Source of the DNA: Morinoia aosen
Taxonomy: Eukaryota > Arthropoda > Malacostraca > Amphipoda > Talitridae
Direction: 5' to 3'
DNA: 64,000 bases
Assembly: GCA_030386875.1 (NCBI GenBank)
Contig: CM059566.1
Location: forward strand, 43,498,068-43,562,067
Part shown: positions 48,217 through 59,310 of the stretch, piece by piece
Numbering within the stretch: position 1 is the first letter of the stretch
How the letters are laid out: each line of letters opens with the position of its first letter
Made by a program: the position numbers and the translations under genes
Notes under the pieces: model-generated
What the model was told of the DNA's origin: nothing
Database searches by the model: none
The model's input: only the letters and a program-made list of their open reading frames with translations

Positions 48217-48751
48217 GGTAAATGTAAAGGACTTGACCATAATTGATATTCGAATTTTTGATGCCTTAATAATGTTAATCACATGAAAATAAACAAGTTT
48301 TCTTCGGTGGACTTTCCGGTGGAAACGAGTATTTTAAAAGTTATGGCATTAAATGAGTTACCGTAACTCCAGTGTTTGAGGCGGGGAAAAATATACCGCG
48401 CGGTCCGACGTGCAAGTTAACAGGCGTTCCCGCGCGCCAACTAAGCCGACGAAGAGCAAACCCCCTATTACAAACGTAAAGAGGTTGGGTCGTGAGGGGT
48501 AGCAACAGTTCTTTTAGTGAAAATTATAAAACTAAAAGAACTGTGGCTACCCCTCACGACCCAACCTCTTTACGTTTGTAATAGGGTGATGCACAATGGA
48601 GTTCCGGTAACTCATTGAACGCCATAACTTTTAAAATACTCATTTCCGCCGGAAAGTGCATTGAAGAAAACTTGTTTATTTTCATGTGATTAACATTATT
48701 AAGGCATCGAAAATTCGAATATCAATTATGGTCAAGTCCTTTACATTTACC
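48217..48751. mobile_element. MITE family I, copy e (535 bp), with family II core inside
   Basis: Inverted ends GGTAAATGTAAAGGACTTGA with a perfect 8-bp duplication AAATTTTC (48209-48216 and 48752-48759). At 48465-48594 its centre holds a 130-bp near-perfect palindrome matching the arm core of family II (CCCCCTATTACAAACGTAAA, GAGGGGTAGC, ACAGTTCTTTTAGTG). Confidence 0.9.
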
Positions 48752-49064
48752 AAATTTTCAACCTAAGGTAGGAATAGCATGGCAAATTAATCCATAACTA
48801 GCTACACAACCACAATTCAAACAAATTCTTTTCCATTTTTTCTACTGAAAAATTCACAGTGAGAAATAATTCCTGGGTACTATTACTCCCGGTTCTTGGT
48901 CCAATCACGAAGTTACATAGGAAATATTATGAAGAGCAGTATATACATATGAACATTACACTGAAATTTAATTTGAACTTAACCTAGAGATCAACTTATT
49001 TTGACAATTGAAAAAACAGCCACAAGTAACACGAATTTATAACATCACAGTTCCATCGTCATAC

Positions 49065-49095
49065 CTTCGGACACAACGATAAAGAAAAACAATGT
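49065..49095 (-). promoter_or_regulatory. Probable RpL6 start site (TCT motif) and 5' UTR exon
   Basis: On the minus strand TTTTTCTTTATCG has the C+1-TTT pattern of the TCT initiator that drives ribosomal-protein genes in arthropods (established in Drosophila). Starting at C 49084, a 20-nt exon ends CCGAAG|GTATGA at 49065. It would join the acceptor before 44344 (GCAAG-ATG), giving a 26-nt 5' UTR beginning with a pyrimidine tract. Position, short UTR and splice sites fit, but the link over a 4.7 kb intron is inferred. Confidence 0.5.
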
Positions 49096-49651
49096 TGGCC
49101 GAACTGAGCCAATGGTTCTTGAACAATAACACCGCGGAGAGTAGCGTCTAACATAAAATGCAAACTGTTAAACGAAAGGTAACTGTGTAAGCGAGCGGAT
49201 AAATATTGATCAAAATCACGATTGTTCATGTGTGACAATTTTATAGAAAAAATTCATGCTTTATTGTTTCAGTACGAACTTTTTTGAATCAAAAGAGTTT
49301 TTTCGTCAGAAATAAAACATTAATTCAAGCATTTATATGCTAAGTTATTATTGATTACGCAAAATAGACTCAATTCATTATCGAATATTCTACATTCTAA
49401 AACTATGCCACAATTTTCATGATATGAGCACAAAGAAGTTTTTACAAATCTATTTATATACTCGATCGTTGTAGATGATAGGATGATGAGCGAATTTGCG
49501 ATTTCGTGTGATAATTTTCTAAATGAAATAACTTTGATGTTTCTATGATAAATAAATTTTTTGATTTAATTCTTTATAAGGATAACATGAAATACCTTAT
49601 TATGCGTAAGGAGGTCAAGCAAATTGTGCAAAACTGCCATGCTTGTCAGAG

Positions 49652-49693
49652 TAATAATGAATAATAATGAAGGCATCTACGGATGCTTTATAG
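49652..49693 (-). mobile_element. Inverted SINE tail fragment
   Basis: AATGAAGGCATCTACGGATG is the reverse complement of the SINE 3' tail found at 50045-50075. With SINE copy 3, it puts inverted tails on both sides of a 350-bp stretch of gypsy integrase. It may be a 5'-truncated insertion in the opposite direction. Confidence 0.75.
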
Positions 49694-49794
49694 CAAAGTA
49701 GCAAAGTTGTGAAACATAATCGTGCAGCACTACAGAGTTGTGCATTTGCAGGACACAAATTCGACTCCGTACACCTAGATTTGGTGGGTCCGTG

Positions 49795-50075
49795 CTCGTC
49801 GTGTCGTGAGACTAGCGAACTTGCCTCCGTCCAGGCAGACCCTGGTTCGAGTCCCGGCGCTGGTGGCGATTTTCTCTGTTGGGTATAGGGGAAAAATTCC
49901 AAGCACAATACCCCACTCTACCCAGGTGTCTGAAATGGGTACCGGTCTTGACCGGGGGAAAGCGTAATGGCGTCCTGGCGTTAGTTATAAGGCATTTGAA
50001 AATCCAATGTATAAGGTGATATGTATCAGGCTTGAAATTGAAAATAAAGCATCCGTAGATGCCTTCATTATTTAT
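49795..50075 (+). mobile_element. tRNA-derived SINE, copy 3
   Basis: Head with a B-box-like GGTTCGAGTCCC at about 49853, body GGGTATAGG..CCAGGTGTCTGAAATGG, and the tail AAAGCATCCGTAGATGCC plus an AT end. It is inserted in the gypsy integrase between the first and second catalytic Asp codons. Confidence 0.9.
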
Positions 50076-51234
50076 CGCGTGGTCATTCTTATTTGTTAAC
50101 CATAATTAATAGGTTCTCTAGATGGGTTGAGGCCGTGCCTCTTCCTGATACCCAAACTGAGACTGTAGCTCCCGCTTTCATGAGTAATTGAATTTCCAGA
50201 TTTGGGGTTCCCTTAAGTGTCACGCAAGACCGGGGATCACAATTTACCTCCAAATTCTGGAGTGAGCTTAGCGCCGCTTTAGGTTGTGCAAACACCAGTA
50301 CTACCGCTTATCATCCGCAGTCAAATGGACTTATCGAGAGAGTCCACAGAGATTTAAAGAGTGCATTGCGTTGCCTGAATTGCAGTCACGACTGGACCGA
50401 CAGACTTCCAGTAGTATTGCTGAGCATTCGGAATTTGCATCGGCAGGATCAGCAGTGCACAGCAGCAGAAATGTTGTATGGGAAGACGCTTCGCCTCCCG
50501 GGCGACATTGTTGACCCAAAACCGTTGCCTGAATTTTCATCTGCTGACCGTTCCGCATATGTAACCTGTCTCAAGGATTGCATGCGTCAGATCAAGTATG
50601 TTGCTCCACGAATACCTCAGACAAAAGACAAACTTGATCCTGCTTTGCAGCAGTGCACACATGTGTACGTCCGTAATGATAGCATCAAACCAACTCTCAC
50701 ACGCCCGTATGATGGCCCATTCAAAGTATTAAAACGGACGCCAAAGTATTTCGTCCTTGAAAGATCTGGTTCACCCGACCCTGTGAGCATAGATCGATTA
50801 AAGGTCGCGTATACCTCCGATAATAGTGTGATTTCTAACTCTTCATTCTCTCCACAGAACTTCCTTTCCACTGAGACTCGATCATATCGTCCACCTCAGT
50901 TTCCTCAGTTGGCTGCATTGTTGCCTAGTCAACTTGAGTGTAATCCTTTCTTTGTGCCTGTATCTTCAAACCCTACCCCAAATCCTATCGCAGACTCTAA
51001 TTCTAGCTCTCTTAGTAAAACAGCGACAAGTGTGGAGAGATCAGACGAGACCGCTGCAGTAACTCCTGTACCAAGAACTCTTGCTGATCTAAATTTGCAG
51101 ACCCGTTTGGTGAAGCTTCCCCGCTCAGTAACATTTTCCGACCGCCAAACCCGGCATGGTCGCGTAGTTCGAACTCCTTCCCGCTACAAATGGTTGCAGC
51201 GGGTGGACCTTTCGGTCTGCGCATTGGGGGGTAA

Positions 51235-53080
51235 TGTAGCATTAGCTACAAAGTGTAAAATTCTAAAATTTCTCATTAGCACTTAAATAGCATAATTATT
51301 GACATTAAAAATCTTACTCTAAATTATTATTAATAATTTTCTACTTATAATTAGTAATCCTTGAAGTTTTTGTGTAAATGCATAACATATAAAATAACGG
51401 TCGACATTTTCGAGGTGAAGCCTCTGAAGTTGGCAACACCGCGCGGGGACGCTTTGTTTTTGAGCGTCACTCTCTCGTTCGTCTTTAGCTTTTGCATTAC
51501 AGCGTTCTTGTAAGTGAAAGAAATTAAGTGTTCAAATAGAGCAAACCTGGTAAAGTATATCGTGTCATTTCTTAGAGTGCATTGTGTTTAAGTATAAGGA
51601 TCTGGTCAGTGTCGTGCTATATATATATATATATATAAACATGTAAATAGTCGTAGGAGTCGTAGAATAGCATGGCTCATTCCAAGTGCTATCTCAACAT
51701 GACGTAGCGTAAATTTTGCGTGTCATGTTCATTCTAGTGTCAAGAGTATAGTATAGATGTTTAACCACGTCTTTCTCCTTGCTGAAAAAAAGCATATACC
51801 TGCAGTTGTCATTATGATATTGAAACTCGCTCATCAAATTACTTCGTGAGAGCGCACGGTGGATTTGCCGGCGTTCTTGCGGAAGATGGCGGAGCGTAAA
51901 CTGTTGTGTCATTTCATTTTTATGTTCACTGTATTATGTTTTGAATATTTTTCTTTTGCTGCAAGAGATACGTTTAGTGTTTCTTTTCTCAGTGTAATTG
52001 ACAGATTAATGAATTAGGACTGCTTTCTTTTTTATTTCTCGTACGGATATAGATATATTATAGAGTACGAAAATTATGCATTCATATTCTTGCATTTTTT
52101 AGCTGTTTCGTATTTCAGTTAAATTCCACGAATCATGGTGCTTAAATCACAGGTATTTTCCATAATTCCACAAAAATAAAATAACAGATTTTTACTGCTC
52201 TAAAAATCACAAGTCTTGTACTGTCATGCTTATAGTTAATTCAAGCATAAAGGAACAGCCATTGCCAGCTGGTAACCTTTCTATTTTCTTCCTGAGCCTG
52301 TAAAGAAATTAATAGCTTTGAGTTAAATCTATGGAAGAAGTTCAGGGTTTTCTCCGTGATGGGAAATTTATCATTGCAGTGTAGGGATTGTCAGTTGTGG
52401 AATTTTTCCTTGATGCCTCTTCGAGAACCTTCTCATCCAGCGTCTTCGACTATTGCAGATCCTCGACGGCACCAAACGCCACAACACACATTCCCTGGGC
52501 CTGAGCTTTACCAGTTGTAAATTCACGGGCATATTATCGCTCACTAAACCATCGAGTTACACCACGTAAATTGCCTATCAGTGACGTGAGACGGTCTGAC
52601 CTTTGGTCATATATCACTTTGCAATCACTTGGTTCGGAGCTAGTAGAGCCTAGTATATTACGACAAATGGCTAACTAATCTACCGCTCAACCAACGACAA
52701 CTTGCTTTTTACATCGCGGAATTATTCTAAAGTCTGAACCCATAAATAGTGACTCATCCACACGTCACGGTTGGAATTGATATTCTGTCAGTCGCTAAGA
52801 TTTAACAGACTGTGAACCTCCACAAACACACTCACTTACACCTGGCCAACATCATCGCTCACCGGACCTCGCCTGCAAGGATTTCCCCATCTAAGAGAAG
52901 ATCGTCAGAAGTCAAGCACGCCCTCGGTCATCACGGCTTCCTCCAATAAAAAATTCGAGCTGAGTTATCCCATGAAGTGTCTTTATTATCTCTCTCTTGC
53001 AATTTCGAAAAACACTATTGAGAAAACGTTTAAGGTTGGATGTTAATAACTAACCATACCCACCAATCTTAACATGTACA
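51235..53080 (+). mobile_element. Gypsy 3' LTR (about 1.85 kb)
   Basis: Starts TGTAGCATTAGCTACA immediately after a polypurine tract. It matches LTR A at 17047-18925 along its length, and ends near AACATGTACA, where similarity to LTR A stops. Landmarks: a TA microsatellite at 51620-51640, GATGGCGGAGCG at about 51886 and AATAAA near 52947. Long for a gypsy LTR. No 5' LTR was found nearby. Confidence 0.85.
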
Positions 53081-53783
53081 TCTTCAGTTGCTGTACATCT
53101 TCAGTTGCTGTAGAGAATATTCATGACAATTGTGAGCATACCTTTTTCACTCGTATTCGAAAGCCTACACGACACGCTGGAGCTCATGATTTTAGCGCTC
53201 AACTTTGTCTCTTCACCACCAACTTAATTTTGAATAAATATTTAGCAAAGAGAACCTCATCAATTTAATACAAAAGGTTGAAAATTCAATTTATCATGTA
53301 ATCCATAGCTCTTTTATTTTCTCTTGATATTATTTCTTTTTAAATTTTACTATTTTTTCAACCGTTTTCGCTTGAGGCCCAATGGGCGTTGCACGTATGA
53401 GCTTTTCAAAATGCTAATATGTAAATGAAAGTACGAGTGATCTGAGCTTAGAATTCATATACTTGTAATCCCACTCATTTCTCATGCATCGTATGATGAA
53501 CACGCATTAAAGTTCATTTCTCCGCGTATGTTTGTTTATTTGCTTTAGACGTGTTTATTGTGATATACTTGCTATAAATTAGTTTTGATCAACTTTTTCA
53601 CATTACACTTGAAAATCAATAAACCCTCACAGACCTTTTTCTTAATTATTGAACATAGAGCAATGAAATTTGGTATACTGATAGGAAATGCAATTGAGAA
53701 TCGATTATCTTCTGTGAAAAAGTGCGATTTTCCTGAAAAGAAAATGGTAAATCAAAGAAAGCGCTATTTTAGGCGGAGAGGGG

Positions 53784-54083
53784 TTCAAAATACTTCTTGT
53801 CCGACAGTTTTTGAGCTATAGTGATGATTTTGGTATCATTGGATGCGGAAAGACGTGGACATTCCAAATCGTCCAAATGGTTTTCCCCAATATTTCAGTT
53901 AAAAAAATTCGAAAACAAACTCGGTCATCAAAAAAAGACGGATTCATGACGTCATAACTTTTGAACGTAAATTTATTGTGAAAAACCATTTAAGGATTTG
54001 GAATGCTCACGTCTTTCCGCATTTAATGATACTAAAATCATTAATGTAGCTCAAAAACTGTAAGAGAAGAAGCATTTTGAAAC
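53784..54083. repeat. Inverted-repeat (foldback) element, about 300 bp
   Basis: The left arm (TTCAAAATACTTCTTGTCCG, CAGTTTTTGAGCTA, GCGGAAAGACGTG..CATTCCAAATC) recurs inverted at the right (about 53960-54083) with moderate divergence. The spacer is about 60-100 bp. No target duplication is evident, so the element type is unknown. Confidence 0.75.
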
Positions 54084-54789
54084 AACAAAGTCCGAAGTGT
54101 TTATTATAGACAAAACAAAGATATGTACATAATTGTAATTAAAATTTTGGTAAAATTTTGGTTCAGGTTAGACTCCTGAAATTATTATAGAGTAATACAG
54201 AGACATAGGAGATGTTAAGCAACGTCGTGCCGTGAGGAAAGATCCAAGGGGGAGGTGTAACACGATAAAATACCAGTGCCTCCTCCCCCCCCCCATTTTT
54301 CAAACCCCCGAATCGGGCAAACGAGTCAACAAACGAGTCTTAATTTTTCACAGGACGTACCTGACCTCCTACACTTCCTATAGCAACAAAAATCCTTATT
54401 TATCAAACGGTCTCAAAATCATGGATTCCTATGGGGGACGCTGTCCTTAAGACTGTATTTTAGTTTATTCAGTTGGTCATTTCGTTTTCATTTTTTCTAA
54501 CTGTTAGCGATAATCCTTCGAGGCATTCATCGTTAGTATTTACAGTACCTATAAGCTTTCAGTCCTCCTGCCTCGTGGAAAATATTCAAGAGGATGCATT
54601 TTCTTTGTCTCTCTTAATTATATAACTAACCCCTAACACGGCTATATCGTCTAACTCATATAGTTTGTCTATCAATTTAAGACCTTTATATTATGAAATA
54701 TTCAAAGTCTAATGTGTGGTAACGTATTCGATGTCTACTTTTTTGGAAATGAACGTGTTTCCATTCTTTTCTTTCCTTTTTCGTTCAAT

Positions 54790-54878
54790 GCTTAACAAAT
54801 ATGCAATTACAGTCACTTTGGTAATCGCGTTCAAAGCTTAGCAAATATGTAATTCCAGTCACTTTGGTAATCGCGTGA
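54790..54878. repeat. 46-bp tandem duplication
   Basis: Two units beginning GCTTARCAAATATG and ending CACTTTGGTAATCGCGT, differing at a few bases. Confidence 0.9.
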
Positions 54879-57800
54879 GCTAATGAAGAGTGAGCCAGCC
54901 AAAGCCTGTAGAGGTCTTTTCTACCTTTGTTTCGATCCTACTTCGCTAGATCCCTCCATGCACCTGCCTGATGGTGAAAATGAGTGGTGCAATTTGTCTT
55001 ACTGACAAATACTTGCTGACAAGTAAATTTTGGCTTAGTCACTTGTTTGATTGCGCCCTTGCATAGCGGGCTACGGATAAAAGAAAACTTAGGTAATTTT
55101 TTTGACCTTCAAATCATAGAACTTATAAAGTGTGGTCGATGGTTACGCAAATCGTACCTCATAAACCTAAAACTTGTCTTATTTTCTTGGCCTTTCAAGC
55201 TATTTGTTCTTTGATGTTAAATTTCCTTACCAGCATCTTTGGATCGTCATATTATTTCAATCCGTTATGCATTTTTTGTGCTGCTCTCACAACACGTTTG
55301 TTCAGGCGTATAGTCCCTAAAGATCAGTTTAAGATCCAGTATTGCATAAATATAATACATTAGGATAGTGTAAATACTTTATTTTTTCTTTCTTAGTTTG
55401 CTGTCGAAAGAGACAGTAGCTTGTGTTGTGATATAAATTTTAAGAAGCCAATTAAAGTTTTGAAAAGTTGATAACACGTACGCGGCCAGAACAAAGTAAG
55501 TATCATATTGAGGTTACTCAACGTACACCTAGTCTCATTGCTAATTGCATGACGTTCTGTTTTTCTTGATAGAAAACTATACGGTAAGAATTCTCATCTC
55601 CTATCGTGGTATATTATCTTCGAAGCGATAAAAATAAGTCCAATATACTACATATGGTCAGTTGAATGGTCAGCACGAAGCCTCACAACAAAACCCAATG
55701 ACAATAATTTAATTTACGTGTATAACTGAGTCGCTAGGTGCGTTTTTGCAAATGCCACCACCCTTCTGAGAACTGAATGGTGGTCCTGGAGTCATATTAC
55801 TCCGATAACCTGTCTTTCACAGCAAATAAAGCAGAATTTATTCCGGATTCACCATAGGTGATCTCATAGAAACGACAGTAGCCTTTTGTCTGTATAGTAA
55901 GCCCTCTGAGGCCAAACCCTTCTCATCATTATTGTGTTGTTTGCGATTGATCATGTAATGCGAATGTTCACTTTAATCAGCGCATCTTGTAATCGCTCTA
56001 GCGCTTGTTTTAAAAGTCTGTTCCAAATTTCTTACAAATTGGCTTTTGTCATACCATGAGGTATTTTCCTTCGCACACTTTTTTCATGTTTATCAATGTT
56101 ACACAACTTCTTTTTCAATAAATTAAGAAAACGAACAATGAAACGATATACTCGAAGATTAAATCTTATACCACGTTCATATCAGAATACTAAGGGTGCC
56201 ACCGTCATCTTTTTGGAGAAGTCATCCAATTTATTCGAAGTTTATAACCCTTAACGTAGAAATCGTCACGTAGAAAAAGTTCACTAACCTTTACTTTGTG
56301 TAGAGGGACATGAAATTTTAAATTAGTTAATATGTTCCCCATATTTTTTATCTCATGAAGTAGGGATATTTTTATTTAATTATCTAATTTTATTTTGCAT
56401 AGATAGCAAGCTCTGAAACTCGAGTTCAAAACAAAGGGATAGAAAAAAATCAATAACGCTCTATAAAAGGAGAGCATGTTTTGCAGAATCCAAGCTATTA
56501 GATCCAAGTTTATTTAACTGTAAAAGCTCACAAATTTCAACGATCATTTTCCGTATTATAAATTTCGCTTCAAGAATCGACGTATACAAGGAATTAATGG
56601 GACCATATCGGAAAATATTTCGCACTATGTCCGTGATAAACTCACGAAACGACTTGCGCGGAGTCTTCAAAGGAAAAATACAAAAGTTTGAATTTCTTTC
56701 ACTATGAACTAATCACTGTGGAATTTTTAAACATATTTCAAGAATATTCGGAAATTTCCAATTAATGTCAATATCGTGCAAGAAAAAATAAAAACTACCG
56801 AGCGTTGTCGAAGTGAGGAGTTGCATATGAAACATATAGCACTCCTTATTTGGTGCAAGCATTGGCTCGCACCGAAAGCTGGAGATGCAGAGACAAGAGA
56901 CAAATCGTGGAGAAGAAATACTCAATTTATCTAAAGAAAATTATTTCATTATTTATGGGCGTAATATTTTCAGTTTGTATAAGAGGCATGACAGTTGCAA
57001 CGAAGGTTTCAAACGCACTCGGAGTTTTTTCAGTATGCAAAATATTCAGGCATAAGCTAGAGTGAAAAAGAGTGGTAGTTGAGGCTTTGAGCATACTCTA
57101 TTATTTCAAGCATGTTCACATGAAATAGCGAAGGTTGATAAAAATTTTAAAGATACATTAAATAGCGACTAAGACCATTTCAGGGATACAGTTATAACAT
57201 CTCGGGCCTAATGGTGCTTGCCTCAATTAAAATGCCTCTACATTACACGTCAGTGCTTGTTGAGCTATTCAGCTTCAGGACAGGCCTGGCGGTGTATGTA
57301 CATGTACTGCAGTTCTAATTACGAGAAAGACTCCGAAATATCAGTATATTGAAATATTACCTACACCATTCACACGATTATTGACATCCCTTTGTTGTTT
57401 TTAAACTTTGGTTATTTAGAGTAATCGTGAAGCTCATGCATCAATGTTGAAAGGGTAATATTTTTCAAGCAGTTTTTTTATACTAACTTTTTATGCTTGT
57501 CACTATTATCATCACGTTGTTTCATAGCTAAATACAAAACAAGTAAGTTTCTCGATCTTCCTTCCGTTTTCATTGGTATAGCCATTGTTTCATGAAGCAC
57601 GACACATATCTACACAATAAAAATTTTGAAGCATAAATGATTGTGAAAAGAGCAGACCTTAAAAAAATATTGTTCAATGAATTTGAATGCTTTGGCTTAA
57701 AGCTAAAGCTGTTATCAACATCCGTAGAAAAATGAAATACGATATGAAATGAGCATTTTAAAACAGAGCAAAAACATATTCAGTTCAACCATTAAAATGT

Positions 57801-59310
57801 TACACTATTCCTGTCTGGAATATACAGACCATTTTAGCTGGAATATACACTATTGTTGAATATACAAAGACCCTAGGATATGCGAGCGTTTTTATTTGAA
57901 CAAAAACTGAAACCAGAAAGCTTAGATTCGCTTACTATTACATTGCATAGCTGTGCGTGATTCCTAACTGCCGAGAATGACGGTCAAATTCAAACTGTTA
58001 CAGTTCTACAACGCTAACCAACATACTCAAAAAATCTCACTCTCAAGCAACGTTTAGTACAATCAGCATGTGTAGTTAGGCCCGCAGTGCTGGTAACATT
58101 AGTTAAGAGCACAGATCAGGCGGAAGATGGTCTTTGTATCTGAACAGAGATCCTATTGTACCCTTTTTGTCAATGTTGGAGTCAAATCTAATCAAATCAA
58201 TCATTGTAAAGTGGTTATTCAACTGGTTTTCAAAAACTTAAACTATTCGAAAAGGAAACAAAATTTATAACATTTTAAATAAGGATAATTCAAATATGTC
58301 AATTTAAAGCGGAAGTATAATCACTTAAAAAGTCGGGGACATTTTGTGAGACACCCGGTAGAACATGTAACCCAATAAAAACACATCAAGGTATCTCGAA
58401 AACTGTTGCGCTAAATTTTTAGCATCATAAGTATCGGGAACATGCTATTTATTTTCTTTTCAATGATTCTTGAGAATACTGAGTTATAGACTCACAATGC
58501 GAAACTTTAAGAACATCCCAGATTGACTTTGATGCGCAGTTTCATTTTTAGCGTAAAATTCAATTTATCTCTACAGGAGACAAACAAATGAGTTCAGTTT
58601 TTCAGGAATAATTTTTGTTCATCGACTCCGCTTACGAATTTAAATAAACAAACTTGAATACCTTCTGAAGTTCAAGACGTTTCAAAACTGAAAGAATGAT
58701 TTCCGCCGTCATAATTGATATAAAAGGAATACCGATAAAAGGATAATGGCAAAACACACTTTGATTAAATAGTTTATTGGAAAACGTACATAAACATAAC
58801 AAAATAAAAAAATAAATTACTGCCGACCAAATCTTCTATTTGCTCATCAGCACAGTGGGCGACAAAAAGTGACAGAAGAAACGATATTTGTTCGATTTAA
58901 GAATATGAAATGAAATTTAACTCATGTAAGTGTAATGGTACCAACGATGAACAAATAAAGACTCTTCAAAATATCTTCGCTGAATTATGTCCCAGAGAAA
59001 CTTGAACTTTATATCAATTACGAGAAAAGAGCGAGATTTTAATTTTATTATTAATTAACGTCAATTGTTTTTCTCATCCTATTCTTACTGTGTAACAATA
59101 AATAACACAAATACCTACGCAGTTTTCATGAAGAAAAGAGAAAAACCAAGAGAAATTAAAAAAGGTAACATCAACAATCAGTATTTTTCAACAAAAAACA
59201 AAGAAATACCAAGAAACTTCTATCCAGACTTAGAAATACCTTCGAGTTTCAAGTCAAACAAAGAGACCTGCCAGTAGTGTGCTAATGCGAATTCAGACCG
59301 CTTCATGGAG

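Larger units (their letters stand above)
49600..51234 (+). pseudogene. Ty3/gypsy integrase fragment, split by a SINE
   Basis: Remains of a gypsy pol 3' end. From left to right: the second half of the integrase zinc finger (VKQIVQNCHACQ, about 49608-49643), the first catalytic Asp in FDSVHLDLVGP (about 49757-49795), a SINE insertion, then from 50090 in one frame RFSRWVEAVPLPDTQ, the second Asp in VTQDRGSQF, the Glu in NGLIERVHRDL and the C-terminal domain (YDGPFKVL) to about 51285. One in-frame stop (TGA at 50189-50191) and the SINE show it is inactive. The 5' part (gag, protease, RT, RNase H) is absent. The frame overlaps the start of the 3' LTR; a polypurine tract (CATTGGGGGG) lies at 51222-51231. 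Confidence 0.9.
53081..59300. other. Long stretch without a recognised gene
   Basis: AT-rich sequence, with short unsupported frames only. It holds a 17-bp duplication next to the LTR end (53078-53111), an inverted-repeat element (53784-54083), a C-run (54284-54293) and a 46-bp tandem duplication (54790-54878). Its right end should include the 3' UTR of the histidine-rich protein gene on the minus strand (AATAAA on that strand near 58772). Confidence 0.5.
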
